Part shown: positions 4,667-12,092 of the stretch, piece after piece
Layout: each line of letters begins with the position of its first letter
Numbering within the stretch: position 1 is the stretch's first letter
Program-made: the position numbers and the translations under genes
Assembly: GCF_002423035.1 (NCBI RefSeq)
Contig: NZ_DIUM01000086.1
Span: forward strand, 1-17,261
From: Thiocapsa sp. UBA6158
GTDB lineage: Bacteria > Pseudomonadota > Gammaproteobacteria > Chromatiales > Chromatiaceae
Length of the DNA: 17,261 bases
Direction: 5' to 3'
The notes under the pieces: model-generated
The model's input: only the letters and a program-made list of their open reading frames with translations
What the model was told of the DNA's origin: nothing
Database searches by the model: none

Positions 4667-7393
4667 ATGACGATAGACATGGAGCCGCGACAGTGGCACT
4701 GCTCGAGTGTCGCCGAGACGATCGAGGTGCTGGACGTGGATCCCGCGCGGGGTCTCTCCACGGCCGAGGCGGACGTGCGACGTCTGCGTCACGGCGAGAA
4801 CGCTCTCGCCGAGACCAAGTCGCGCCCGCTCTGGCTCAGATTCCTGGATCAGTTCAGAAACGTCCTGGTGATCGTTCTCCTCTTCGCGGCCGCGCTGGCT
4901 TGGACGATCGGGGATCTCAAAGACGCCGTGGTCATCCTGGTCGTCGTGATCCTGAATGCCGCGCTCGGCTTCTATCAAGAGCACCGTGCGGAGCGCACAC
5001 TCTCCACGCTCAAGGCGATGGTCGCGGTCCGTGCTCGCGTGCGCCGGGACGGTCGGATCGGCGAGGTCGAAGCAACCGAGCTGGTGCCCGGTGATCTCGT
5101 CCTGCTCGAGGCAGGCGATCGCGTGCCCGCGGACGGGCGCCTGCTGACGGCACCCAACCTGGAGGTCGACGAGGCCGCCCTGACCGGGGAGTCCCAGCCG
5201 GTCGGCAAGAGCTCTCAGGCCCTGGACGCGGCCGATACGCCGCTGGCCGAGCGCCTGAACATGCTCTACATGAACACCGTAGTGACGCGCGGTCGGGCCG
5301 AGATGCTGGTCGTCGGCACCGGCATGACCACCGAGATCGGCCGGCTCGCCGGGCTGATTGCCGAGACCCCGGATTCCGGAACCCCGCTGCAGCGTCAGCT
5401 CGATACGCTCGGCAAGCGCCTGGCGGCGATCGCCGGGGTCATCGTCACCCTGATCTTTCTCCTCGACCTGTCGCGCGGACTGCCCTGGACGCAGGCCGCC
5501 ATTACCGCCGTAGCCCTCGCAGTGGCGGCGATCCCCGAGGGCCTGCCGGCCGTCGTCACCGTCACCCTGGCGATCGGCATGTGGCGGATGGCCCAGAACC
5601 GGGCGATCCTCAAAAAGCTCTCGGCGGTCGAGACCCTCGGCTCCACGACCGTCATTTGTTCCGACAAAACGGGCACGCTCACACTCAATCGGATGAGCGC
5701 GCGAGCCGTCTGGCTCGCGGGCGCGCGATTCAGCGTCGACGGCGATGGCTACGGGAGCGAAGGCTCGATCCTTCGGAGTGATCCGAACGGGCCGGACGCG
5801 CCGAACGATGAGATCGATCCGATCCACTTAGGCCGCCCCATGGCGCTCTGCAACGAGTCGCGCGTGCGCGACGGCGAGTTGATCGGGGACCCCACCGAGG
5901 GCGCCCTCTGGGTTCTCGCACGCAAGGCCGGTCTCGACCCTGAATCCGAGCAAGCTCAACGCCCGCGGATCGCCGAGATCCCCTTCGACTCGGCCCACAA
6001 GTTCATGGCGACCTTTCACCACGCCGGTGATCAGGTCGAGTTGTTCGTCAAAGGGGCTCCGGACGTCCTGCTCGCCCGCGCCTCGCACTGGCTGAGCGCA
6101 AGCGGCGAGCAACCACTCGACGCTGCGACCCGCGAGCGCATCGAGGCCGAGAACGAGCACCTCGCGAGCCAAGCGCTGCGGGTACTTGCCGTGGCACGAC
6201 GGACCATCCCGGCCCGTGATTTCGAGCCCGCGGACGATCTGTGGCGATGGGCCGAGGGCTGGACCTTCCTGGGGCTCGCCGGTCTGATGGACCCGCCGCG
6301 CCCGGAGGCCGCCGAGGCCATTGCCCGCTGTGGGCAGGCCGGCGTTCAGGTGAAGATGATTACGGGCGACCACAAGCTCACCGCCGAGGCCATCGGACGC
6401 GAGCTCGGGCTGACGGGCGAGGTCGTCACCGGCGCCGAACTCGACGCAATGGACGAGGCGACACTCGGGCGGCGGATCGAGGACATCGGCGTCATCGCGC
6501 GGGTCTCGCCGGCCCACAAGGTCCGCATCGTCAAGGCGCTCAAGGCGCGCGGCCATGTCGTTGCCATGACCGGCGACGGGGTGAACGATGCGCCCGCGGT
6601 GAAGGCCGCGGATATCGGTGTCGCCATGGGCCTGACCGGCACTGCCGTCACGCGCGAGGCCGCGACCATGGTGCTGATGGACGACAACTTCGCGACCATC
6701 GTACGAGCGGTCGAGGAAGGGCGCGTCATCTTCGACAACATCGTCAAATTCGTGCGCTTTCAGCTCTCGACCAACATCGGCGCCATCCTGACGGTGCTGG
6801 CGGCGACCCTGATGGGGATGCCGACACCCTTCACCGCGATCCAGCTCCTCTGGATCAATATCATCATGGACGGCCCGCCCGCGATGACACTGGGCGTCGA
6901 GCCGGCGCGCCCCGGCATCATGCGGGCCCTGCCCCGCCGACAGGACTCTCAGATCCTCACGCTGAAGCGCTCGGCGCTCCTCGGCCTCTACGGCATCACC
7001 ATGATGGTCGGCACCCTGTGGCTGTTTCAGGATGCCTTGGCCAGCCACGGCGAGGCCTATGCCCTCACGCTCGCCTTCACCACCTTCGTGCTCTTTCAGT
7101 TCTTCAATGTCTTCAATGCCCGCAGCGAGCACGGCAGCGCCTTCAATACCCACTTCCTCGCCAACGGCAAACTCTGGCTAGCGCTCGGTGCCGTCCTCGC
7201 TCTCCAAGTCCTGGTCGTGCATTGGCCGACGGCTCAGGCCGTCTTCGGGACCACTCACCTGAACGCCGAGGACTGGCTCAAGGCCGCGCTTGTAGCCTCC
7301 AGCGTGCTCCTGCTCGACGAGGCCGGGAAGGCGGTGCAGAGGATCGCATGGCGGACGAAACAGAGGAGCGATTCAAGAGGTGCGACGGGCTGA
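4667..7393 (+). CDS. P-type cation-transporting ATPase (P2A, Pmr1/SPCA-like)
   Basis: This encodes a complete 908-residue P-type ATPase, probably exporting Ca2+ or Mn2+ from the cytoplasm. The start is ATG 4667 with GAGGA six bases upstream; a GTG at 4631 would only add an unsupported extension. In order: N-terminal cation-ATPase domain (about 5-75), actuator motif TGES (173-176), M4 motif IPEGLP (Glu291), phosphorylated Asp333 in DKTGTLT, nucleotide-domain KGAPD (462-466), TGD (566-568), the hinge TGDGVND (635-641) and the C-terminal membrane domain. M5 reads NIGAIL (from 703) and lacks the site I glutamate of SERCA. M6 reads WINIIMDGPPAM (729-740), keeping Asn731 and Asp735. This is the single-site pattern of secretory-pathway pumps. 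Substrate is inferred; Na+ or another cation is not excluded. Confidence 0.93.
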   Translation: MTIDMEPRQWHCSSVAETIEVLDVDPARGLSTAEADVRRLRHGENALAETKSRPLWLRFLDQFRNVLVIVLLFAAALAWTIGDLKDAVVILVVVILNAALGFYQEHRAERTLSTLKAMVAVRARVRRDGRIGEVEATELVPGDLVLLEAGDRVPADGRLLTAPNLEVDEAALTGESQPVGKSSQALDAADTPLAERLNMLYMNTVVTRGRAEMLVVGTGMTTEIGRLAGLIAETPDSGTPLQRQLDTLGKRLAAIAGVIVTLIFLLDLSRGLPWTQAAITAVALAVAAIPEGLPAVVTVTLAIGMWRMAQNRAILKKLSAVETLGSTTVICSDKTGTLTLNRMSARAVWLAGARFSVDGDGYGSEGSILRSDPNGPDAPNDEIDPIHLGRPMALCNESRVRDGELIGDPTEGALWVLARKAGLDPESEQAQRPRIAEIPFDSAHKFMATFHHAGDQVELFVKGAPDVLLARASHWLSASGEQPLDAATRERIEAENEHLASQALRVLAVARRTIPARDFEPADDLWRWAEGWTFLGLAGLMDPPRPEAAEAIARCGQAGVQVKMITGDHKLTAEAIGRELGLTGEVVTGAELDAMDEATLGRRIEDIGVIARVSPAHKVRIVKALKARGHVVAMTGDGVNDAPAVKAADIGVAMGLTGTAVTREAATMVLMDDNFATIVRAVEEGRVIFDNIVKFVRFQLSTNIGAILTVLAATLMGMPTPFTAIQLLWINIIMDGPPAMTLGVEPARPGIMRALPRRQDSQILTLKRSALLGLYGITMMVGTLWLFQDALASHGEAYALTLAFTTFVLFQFFNVFNARSEHGSAFNTHFLANGKLWLALGAVLALQVLVVHWPTAQAVFGTTHLNAEDWLKAALVASSVLLLDEAGKAVQRIAWRTKQRSDSRGATG

Positions 7394-7416
7394 GCTTGCC
7401 GATTCCGACCTGGGCC

Positions 7417-7435
7417 GCGAGGATGCGGGCCTCGC
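7417..7435. terminator. Weak hairpin between convergent ATPase and hydrolase genes
   Basis: GCGAGG and CCTCGC form a 6-bp stem with a 7-base loop, 24 bp after the ATPase stop. Only two T's follow on the plus strand. It is the only hairpin I see in the 80-bp convergent gap, so it may help end transcription, but support is thin. Confidence 0.25.
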
Positions 7436-7473
7436 TTGGATCACGCCGGCGCGGCACCGAGTCGGCTGGATCG

Positions 7474-8235
7474 TCAAGCCGCGCACCAAGCGCTCGGCTG
7501 ATCCTGCTCCAGAATCAATGTCCGGTCGAGGAGCGATTCGCAGACCCCGCGGATGCTTGCGAGGACCAGATCGGGATGGTTGTTGGTCTCGCTGACGTGT
7601 GCGACGCAGAGCCGCGCGATGGCGCGGTGCGGCAAGGCATCGAGAAGACCGGCGGCCTGCAGGTTGCTGAGATGGCCGAAGTCGCCGGCGACACGCCGTT
7701 GCAGGCTCGGCGGATAAGGTCCGCGACGCAGCAGCTCCGGATCATGGTTGAGCTCCAGGATCAGCGCGTCGCAATCCTGAAGAACCTCGCTCATGTGAGG
7801 TGTCACGCAGCCGGCATCCGTCAACATCCCCAGGCGACGCCCGTCGGCCTCGAACAGGAACTGACAGGGCTCGCGCGCATCGTGCGGAACGGGATAGGAG
7901 CGGATACGCAGGCCGTCGATCAACATCGACTGCCCCTGACCGGAGAGCAGCCGCAACCTCGGGATCTCCGGAGCACCCACCGCCCGCCAGGTCCCGGGCG
8001 TTGTCCAGACCTCCACGCGATGCCGCCGAGCGAAGGACCAAACACCCCTCACATGGTCGCCGTGCTCGTGGGTCAGGAGCAGGACATCGATGCTGTTCGG
8101 CTCGACATCGACCGACCGAAGACGTTGATGCAGCTCGCGTAGGCTGAATCCGTTGTCCACCAGCACGCGGCACCCGGCGCTTTCCACCAGCGTGGCGTTA
8201 CCGCGGCTGCCGCTGCCGAGCGAGCAGAAACGCAT
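7474..8235 (-). CDS. Metallo-beta-lactamase-fold hydrolase, WalJ/YycJ type
   Basis: This encodes a 253-residue cytoplasmic metallohydrolase. It opens with the strand and loop CSLGSGSRGNATLVE typical of the YycJ/WalJ branch. It carries the metal-binding motif THEHGDH (55-61), Asp140 in LTDAG, and further candidate ligands in LNHD (His164), GHLSN (His188) and AHVSETNN (His213). Members act as phosphodiesterases or nucleases on nucleic acids; the exact substrate in Gammaproteobacteria is not clear to me. It is the third gene of the dapA-bamC unit, 12 bp after the bamC stop, with a weak ribosome binding site in the bamC end. This suggests translation coupled to bamC. The fold is certain, the role uncertain. 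Confidence 0.9.
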   Translation of the reverse strand: MRFCSLGSGSRGNATLVESAGCRVLVDNGFSLRELHQRLRSVDVEPNSIDVLLLTHEHGDHVRGVWSFARRHRVEVWTTPGTWRAVGAPEIPRLRLLSGQGQSMLIDGLRIRSYPVPHDAREPCQFLFEADGRRLGMLTDAGCVTPHMSEVLQDCDALILELNHDPELLRRGPYPPSLQRRVAGDFGHLSNLQAAGLLDALPHRAIARLCVAHVSETNNHPDLVLASIRGVCESLLDRTLILEQDQPSAWCAA

Positions 8236-8247
8236 GTCGGCCCGCGT

Positions 8248-9465
8248 CTAACGCATTTGCTCCTTCATCAGCGCCAGGATCCGTTGGCTCGACTCGGAGG
8301 TATCCGGTTTCCCGCTTGCATCCAGCACGGTCACGCGCGATTCGGTCTCGCCTCCCTGCACTCGCACCTGATACTGCTTGACCGGATCGACCTCGTTCTT
8401 CTTCCAGAACGCCATCCGCGAGAGGAGGCCGGGGCTCTTGTCGTCGGACGCGCCGTCCTGCCCTGCGTAGCGGACATAGTAGATACCGCTGCTGAGATCG
8501 CGATCTTCCACGGCGAATCCGGCGCGATCCAGTGCCGATCCGGCCGTTCGCCAGGCACGCCTGAAGTCCTCCTGGATCACCAGGGTCTGCGAGCCACCCT
8601 CGCTGACCAGGCGAGCGCCGACGGGTTGCATGGCGAGACCGCTTCCGGCGCCGCCTGAGCTGCCCCCGGAGACGGGACCCACTGCTGCGGCACGCTGCTC
8701 GGACGCACCCAGAAACACCATGAGGCGCCTCAGCATCTCGGCTTCCTTGCCGGGATCGGTTCCGCTCGGCTCCCAAATGGTTCGGCTTCCGTCACCGATG
8801 GCGTTGGTCACCAGACGCTCCTCCATCCCGCGATGCGTGAGATGGATATCGGTGGTGCCCGGTGCCGTACCGGGCTCGATACGCACGCTGTACTGATCGC
8901 GCGTCGAGGTCGCGTAGACCCCTTCGACGACCTTGCTGATCATTCGCGTGACGAAATCGCGCCGGATCTCGGCGCGGTTGTCCAGCCAATCGGTGCGCAT
9001 CACGCCCACGGCCGGATCCTGTTCGACCAGGAGGATGCCCTGCTCGCGCCAGAAAGAGATGACCTTGGGCCAGACCTGCTGCGGCGAGGCCTGAACCTCG
9101 AGCCAGCGCTCGGAGTCGCGCCGCCTCAGCTCTACATTGGGTGTCTCGGGGAGGACCTCGCCCGAGGCGGCGACACGCTGGCGTTGCGCGCGGCTCCCAC
9201 TGTACTCGGAGAAGGTCGCCCCGCCGGCAGACGGGATGTCCAGTGCGTCATCGAACCGCCCGGCGGTCAAATCCGGCGGGATTTCGAGATTCTCACCGGA
9301 CTCCTGCTGCTTCTTGTAGGCAAGCCGCTGATCGGGGATGGCGTCGCTGATGACGTTCGAGCCGCAACCGGATAGGAGCAGAGTCAGCGCCAAGCCGGCA
9401 CAGACACCGCCGGTTAGCCAAATACGTGGGATCAAGTTAAGCGACCTCTTTAATCGATTGAGCAT
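8248..9465 (-). CDS. bamC: Outer membrane protein assembly factor BamC
   Basis: This encodes a 405-residue lipoprotein of the BAM complex, which inserts beta-barrel proteins into the outer membrane; BamC attaches through BamD. The start is ATG 9465, giving a signal peptide with lipobox LSGC and lipidated Cys34. Upstream in-frame codons to 9546 encode an Arg/Cys-rich stretch and are left out. The segment after the Cys, with YKKQQESGENLEIPPDLT, matches the conserved unstructured N-terminal region of BamC. Two helix-grip-like domains follow: WLEVQASPQQVWPKVISFW into the WLDNRAEI region, then LVIQEDFRRAWRTAGSALD into YYVRYAG. The Gly/Ser-rich linker between them is near residues 275-295. The product is longer than E. 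coli BamC (about 344). It lies 37 bp after dapA, the classical arrangement. Confidence 0.93.
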   Translation of the reverse strand: MLNRLKRSLNLIPRIWLTGGVCAGLALTLLLSGCGSNVISDAIPDQRLAYKKQQESGENLEIPPDLTAGRFDDALDIPSAGGATFSEYSGSRAQRQRVAASGEVLPETPNVELRRRDSERWLEVQASPQQVWPKVISFWREQGILLVEQDPAVGVMRTDWLDNRAEIRRDFVTRMISKVVEGVYATSTRDQYSVRIEPGTAPGTTDIHLTHRGMEERLVTNAIGDGSRTIWEPSGTDPGKEAEMLRRLMVFLGASEQRAAAVGPVSGGSSGGAGSGLAMQPVGARLVSEGGSQTLVIQEDFRRAWRTAGSALDRAGFAVEDRDLSSGIYYVRYAGQDGASDDKSPGLLSRMAFWKKNEVDPVKQYQVRVQGGETESRVTVLDASGKPDTSESSQRILALMKEQMR

Positions 9466-9502
9466 AGGCCACCGCCCTGGCACGTCGGCGCGACGGATGG
9501 CT

Positions 9503-10378
9503 TCAGAGCACACCCGCCTGCTCCATCGCGGCGCGCACGCGTGCATGATGCTCTTCGGAGAGCCAGGTGAGCGGGAGACGGATCCCTTTCGTGCAGAGTC
9601 CCATCTCGGCAGCGGCCCATTTTACCGGGATCGGATTGGACTGCACGAACAGGTCGTGATGCAGGGCGTCGAGCCGCCGATTGATCGCCTCCGCGTGCTC
9701 GCGATCGCCCCCGAGCGCCGCGTCGCACATGCCCTGCATCAGTCGAGGGGCCAGGTTCGAGGTCACCGAGATCACACCGTCGCCGCCCGTCAGCATGAAC
9801 TCGCATCCGCTCGCATCGTCTCCGCTGTAGAGAGCGAACTCGTCGCCGCAGCCGGCGCGCAACCGCCCGACGCGGGTCAAGTCGCCGGTCGCGTCCTTGA
9901 TACCGACAATGTTTTCGATGGGCGCGAGCCGAGCCGCCGTCTCGGGCAACAGATCGCAGGCCGTACGGCCCGGGACGTTGTAGAGGATCTGCGGGATGTC
10001 GACGGCCTCGGCGATCGCGCGGTAATGCAGATACAGCCCCTCTTGGGTGGGCTTGTTGTAATACGGCGTCACCAGGAGCGCGGCTTGTGCACCGGCCTCT
10101 TTCGCGCAGCGGGTCAGGTTGATCGCCTCGCGGGTGGAGTTCGCGCCCGTGCCGGCGATGATGGGGATCCTGCCGGCGGAAAGCTCGAGCGTCCTGCGAA
10201 TGACGGCGCAATGCTCTTCCTCGTCGAGCGTCGCAGACTCTCCCGTGGTCCCGACGGCCACGATGGCCGTCGTCCCGGCCTCGACATGGAAGTCGACGAG
10301 ACGCCGGAGGCTCGCGTCGTCGATGCCCCCGTCCTCATGCATGGGGGTAATGAGGGCAACGATGCTGCCGCGAAACAT
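9503..10378 (-). CDS. dapA: 4-hydroxy-tetrahydrodipicolinate synthase DapA
   Basis: This encodes a 291-residue class I aldolase that condenses pyruvate with aspartate semialdehyde, the first step of the lysine and diaminopimelate branch. The start is ATG 10378, with GGAG seven bases upstream; the in-frame extension to 10474 has no family resemblance. Numbering coincides with E. coli: Thr44-Thr45 in VGTTGES, Tyr107, Tyr133 in LYNVPGRT, Arg138, and Schiff-base Lys161 in GIKDATGD. Lysine-site residues His56, Asn80, Glu84 and Tyr106 are present, while position 53 is Glu rather than His. Feedback inhibition by lysine is therefore likely. It is the first gene of the dapA-bamC-hydrolase unit, downstream of the nuo operon and separated from it by a hairpin. 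Confidence 0.97.
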   Translation of the reverse strand: MFRGSIVALITPMHEDGGIDDASLRRLVDFHVEAGTTAIVAVGTTGESATLDEEEHCAVIRRTLELSAGRIPIIAGTGANSTREAINLTRCAKEAGAQAALLVTPYYNKPTQEGLYLHYRAIAEAVDIPQILYNVPGRTACDLLPETAARLAPIENIVGIKDATGDLTRVGRLRAGCGDEFALYSGDDASGCEFMLTGGDGVISVTSNLAPRLMQGMCDAALGGDREHAEAINRRLDALHHDLFVQSNPIPVKWAAAEMGLCTKGIRLPLTWLSEEHHARVRAAMEQAGVL

Positions 10379-10405
10379 GTCCGACTCCGTTAGGCGAAAA
10401 CCCTG

Positions 10406-10435
10406 ATGGTAGTACGCGAGACGGCGCCGACACAA
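10406..10435 (-). promoter_or_regulatory. Candidate sigma70 promoter for dapA
   Basis: On the minus strand TTGTGT (10435-10430) and TACCAT (10411-10406) are 18 bp apart, placing transcription start near 10399, about 20 bases before the dapA ATG. Both boxes are imperfect. The location between the nuoN-dapA hairpin and dapA supports it. Confidence 0.3.
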
Positions 10436-10463
10436 CCGAGATGATCCGACCCCGAGCGTTTGA

Positions 10464-10502
10464 CCCCGAGGCATTCGATCACGGTGCGCTCGAACCTCGG
10501 GG
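10464..10502 (-). terminator. Long hairpin ending the nuo operon
   Basis: CCCCGAGG (10464-10471) pairs with CCTCGGGG (10495-10502). Inside, TTCGA (10474-10478) pairs with TCGAA (10490-10494), leaving an 11-base loop and a two-base bulge. It begins 18 bp after the nuoN stop. There is no T-run on the minus strand, so it may be a Rho-assisted stop or a 3' stabilising structure. A direct repeat GACCCCGAG (10449-10457 and 10462-10470) adjoins it. Confidence 0.5.
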
Positions 10503-10519
10503 ACTCAAACCTGAGCGGC

Positions 10520-11959
10520 TCAAACGAAAACACTTTGGCACCAACTCAGAAGCGTTGCCGGGAAGAGGCCGAGCGCCAGAAGGGAAAGGCCGTTGAGGCT
10601 CATGGCGAAACGCACGCCGCCGCTCGTGATCAGGACCGGCATGTCCGGGTCCGGCTTGTCGAAATAGATGACCTTGACCACGCGCAGATAATAGAAGGCG
10701 CCGATGATCGAGAAGGCAACGGCGACCAGAGCGAGCCAGACCAGGTCGATGCGCACGACCGACTCGAGCACCAGCAGCTTCGCCATAAAGCCGACCGTCG
10801 GCGGCACGCCGGCCATCGAGAACATCACCAACGCCATCATGGCGGCATACCAGGAATCCCGGTCGTTCAGCCCCTTCAGATCGTCCAGATTCTCCACATC
10901 GAACCCTTTGCGGCTCAGGATCAAAAGGATGCCGAAGGCGCCGGTGGACATCACCGCGTAGACGATCGCGTAGAACATCGCCGCCGCGTAGCCCTGCGCG
11001 GTGCCGGCCAAGAGTCCAAGAAAGATAAAACCGACATGAGCGATGGTCGAGTAGGCCAGCATGCGTTTGATGTTGGTCTGTGCGATCGCGACAAGGTTGC
11101 CCAGACCCATGGAGAGCACGGCGAGAATCAGAAGCATGCCCTGCCAGTCCGGCTGGATCGCCTCGAGCCCATCCACAAGCATGCGGATCGCCAATGCGAA
11201 GGCCGCGATCTTGGGCGCACTGCCGAGCAGCAGGACGGCCGGCGTGGGCGCACCCTCGTAGATGTCCGGGACCCACATGTGGAAGGGCACGGCGCCGAAC
11301 TTGAAGCCCACGCCGATGACGAGGAAGACCACGCCGAAGACCAGGACCTTGTTGTCCATCCCCTGCTCGGCCACGGCCTGTGCGACCAGGCCGAACTCGA
11401 TCGATCCAGTGGCGCCGTAGATCATGGAGACTCCGTAGAGGAGCATTCCGGAGCCGAGTGCGCCCAGCACGAAATACTTCATCGCCGCTTCGGCGCCCTT
11501 CTTCGAGTCTCGATCGAAGGCAACCAGGGCATAGAGCGAGAGCGCCTGAAGCTCGAGGCCGAGATAGACGGTCAGGAAGCTGTTGGCCGAGACCATAATC
11601 AGCATCCCGAGGATCGCGAAGAGCCCCAAGACATAGAACTCGCCGACGAAGAGTCCTCGATCCTTCAGCCAGGGGCGCGCGTAGACGAAGGCGAGCAGAC
11701 TGACCACCAGGATCGCGCCCCTGAGCAGATCGGTCAGACCGTCACGCACGACATTGCCGTCGAAGAGGATGCGCGCCTCTCCGCCGCCCACGGCACCCGT
11801 CAGGCCGATCGCGACCAGAAGACCGATCAGGGTCAGGGTATGGTTGATGTCCTTGTCCTTCTCCTTGAGATAGAGATCCAGCACCAGCACGACGCTGGCG
11901 GTGACCAGGATCGCAATCTCCGGCAGGATGGGAAACAGATTGGCGGCGTCGAATGGCAT
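10520..11959 (-). CDS. nuoN: NADH-quinone oxidoreductase subunit N
   Basis: This encodes a 479-residue antiporter-like subunit of complex I, one of three membrane proton channels. The start is ATG 11959 (MPFDAANLFPILPEI), with GGAA seven bases upstream; in-frame codons back to 11995 are Arg/His-rich and not family-like. About 14 membrane segments are visible. The diagnostic block FKFGAVPFHMWVPDIYEGAP with its buried Lys, and the later GYAAAMFYAIVYAVMSTGAF, identify NuoN rather than NuoL or NuoM. The length is close to E. coli (485). It is the last gene of the nuo operon, 133 bp after nuoM. That gap is far larger than the 20-bp nuoM-nuoL gap and carries overlapping inverted repeats. dapA follows after 141 bp. 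Confidence 0.97.
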   Translation of the reverse strand: MPFDAANLFPILPEIAILVTASVVLVLDLYLKEKDKDINHTLTLIGLLVAIGLTGAVGGGEARILFDGNVVRDGLTDLLRGAILVVSLLAFVYARPWLKDRGLFVGEFYVLGLFAILGMLIMVSANSFLTVYLGLELQALSLYALVAFDRDSKKGAEAAMKYFVLGALGSGMLLYGVSMIYGATGSIEFGLVAQAVAEQGMDNKVLVFGVVFLVIGVGFKFGAVPFHMWVPDIYEGAPTPAVLLLGSAPKIAAFALAIRMLVDGLEAIQPDWQGMLLILAVLSMGLGNLVAIAQTNIKRMLAYSTIAHVGFIFLGLLAGTAQGYAAAMFYAIVYAVMSTGAFGILLILSRKGFDVENLDDLKGLNDRDSWYAAMMALVMFSMAGVPPTVGFMAKLLVLESVVRIDLVWLALVAVAFSIIGAFYYLRVVKVIYFDKPDPDMPVLITSGGVRFAMSLNGLSLLALGLFPATLLSWCQSVFV

Positions 11960-11972
11960 GTGAGAATTCCGA

Positions 11973-12060
11973 TTAAACCGCGCCCGGTGCGGCATGCGTC
12001 GTTTGGCGGATTGGCTTGCCCCGCCCGCTCCGAACGGCTGCCGGAGCGGGCGCGGTTTAA
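11973..12060 (-). repeat. Overlapping inverted repeats between nuoM and nuoN
   Basis: A perfect 14-bp inverted repeat (TTAAACCGCGCCCG at 11973-11986, CGGGCGCGGTTTAA at 12047-12060) encloses a second perfect 11-bp one (12022-12032 and 12042-12052, 9-base loop). The arm at 12047-12060 overlaps the inner right arm at 12047-12052, so in RNA only one of the two hairpins can form fully. The outer one ends two bases before the GGAA ribosome binding site of nuoN. A short T-rich run precedes the structure on the minus strand. Confidence 0.75.
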
Positions 12061-12092
12061 AGTCTTAAAAAATATTGAGCCCGAGCCCGACC

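Noticed and set aside
4499..7153. Two minus-strand ORFs of about 440 codons each
   Set aside because: They are antisense to the complete P-type ATPase and composed of charged low-complexity sequence.
6241..8142. 633-codon plus-strand ORF across the ATPase end and the hydrolase gene
   Set aside because: It is an alternative frame of the ATPase continuing antisense to the hydrolase. Arg/His/Pro-rich with no protein-like pattern.
9338..10393. 351-codon plus-strand ORF
   Set aside because: It is antisense to dapA and the start of bamC, both securely identified.
12061..12092. T-rich stretch after nuoM as an intrinsic terminator
   Set aside because: On the minus strand the T-run comes before, not after, the hairpin. 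The upstream GGGCTCGGGCTC is a direct, not inverted, repeat.
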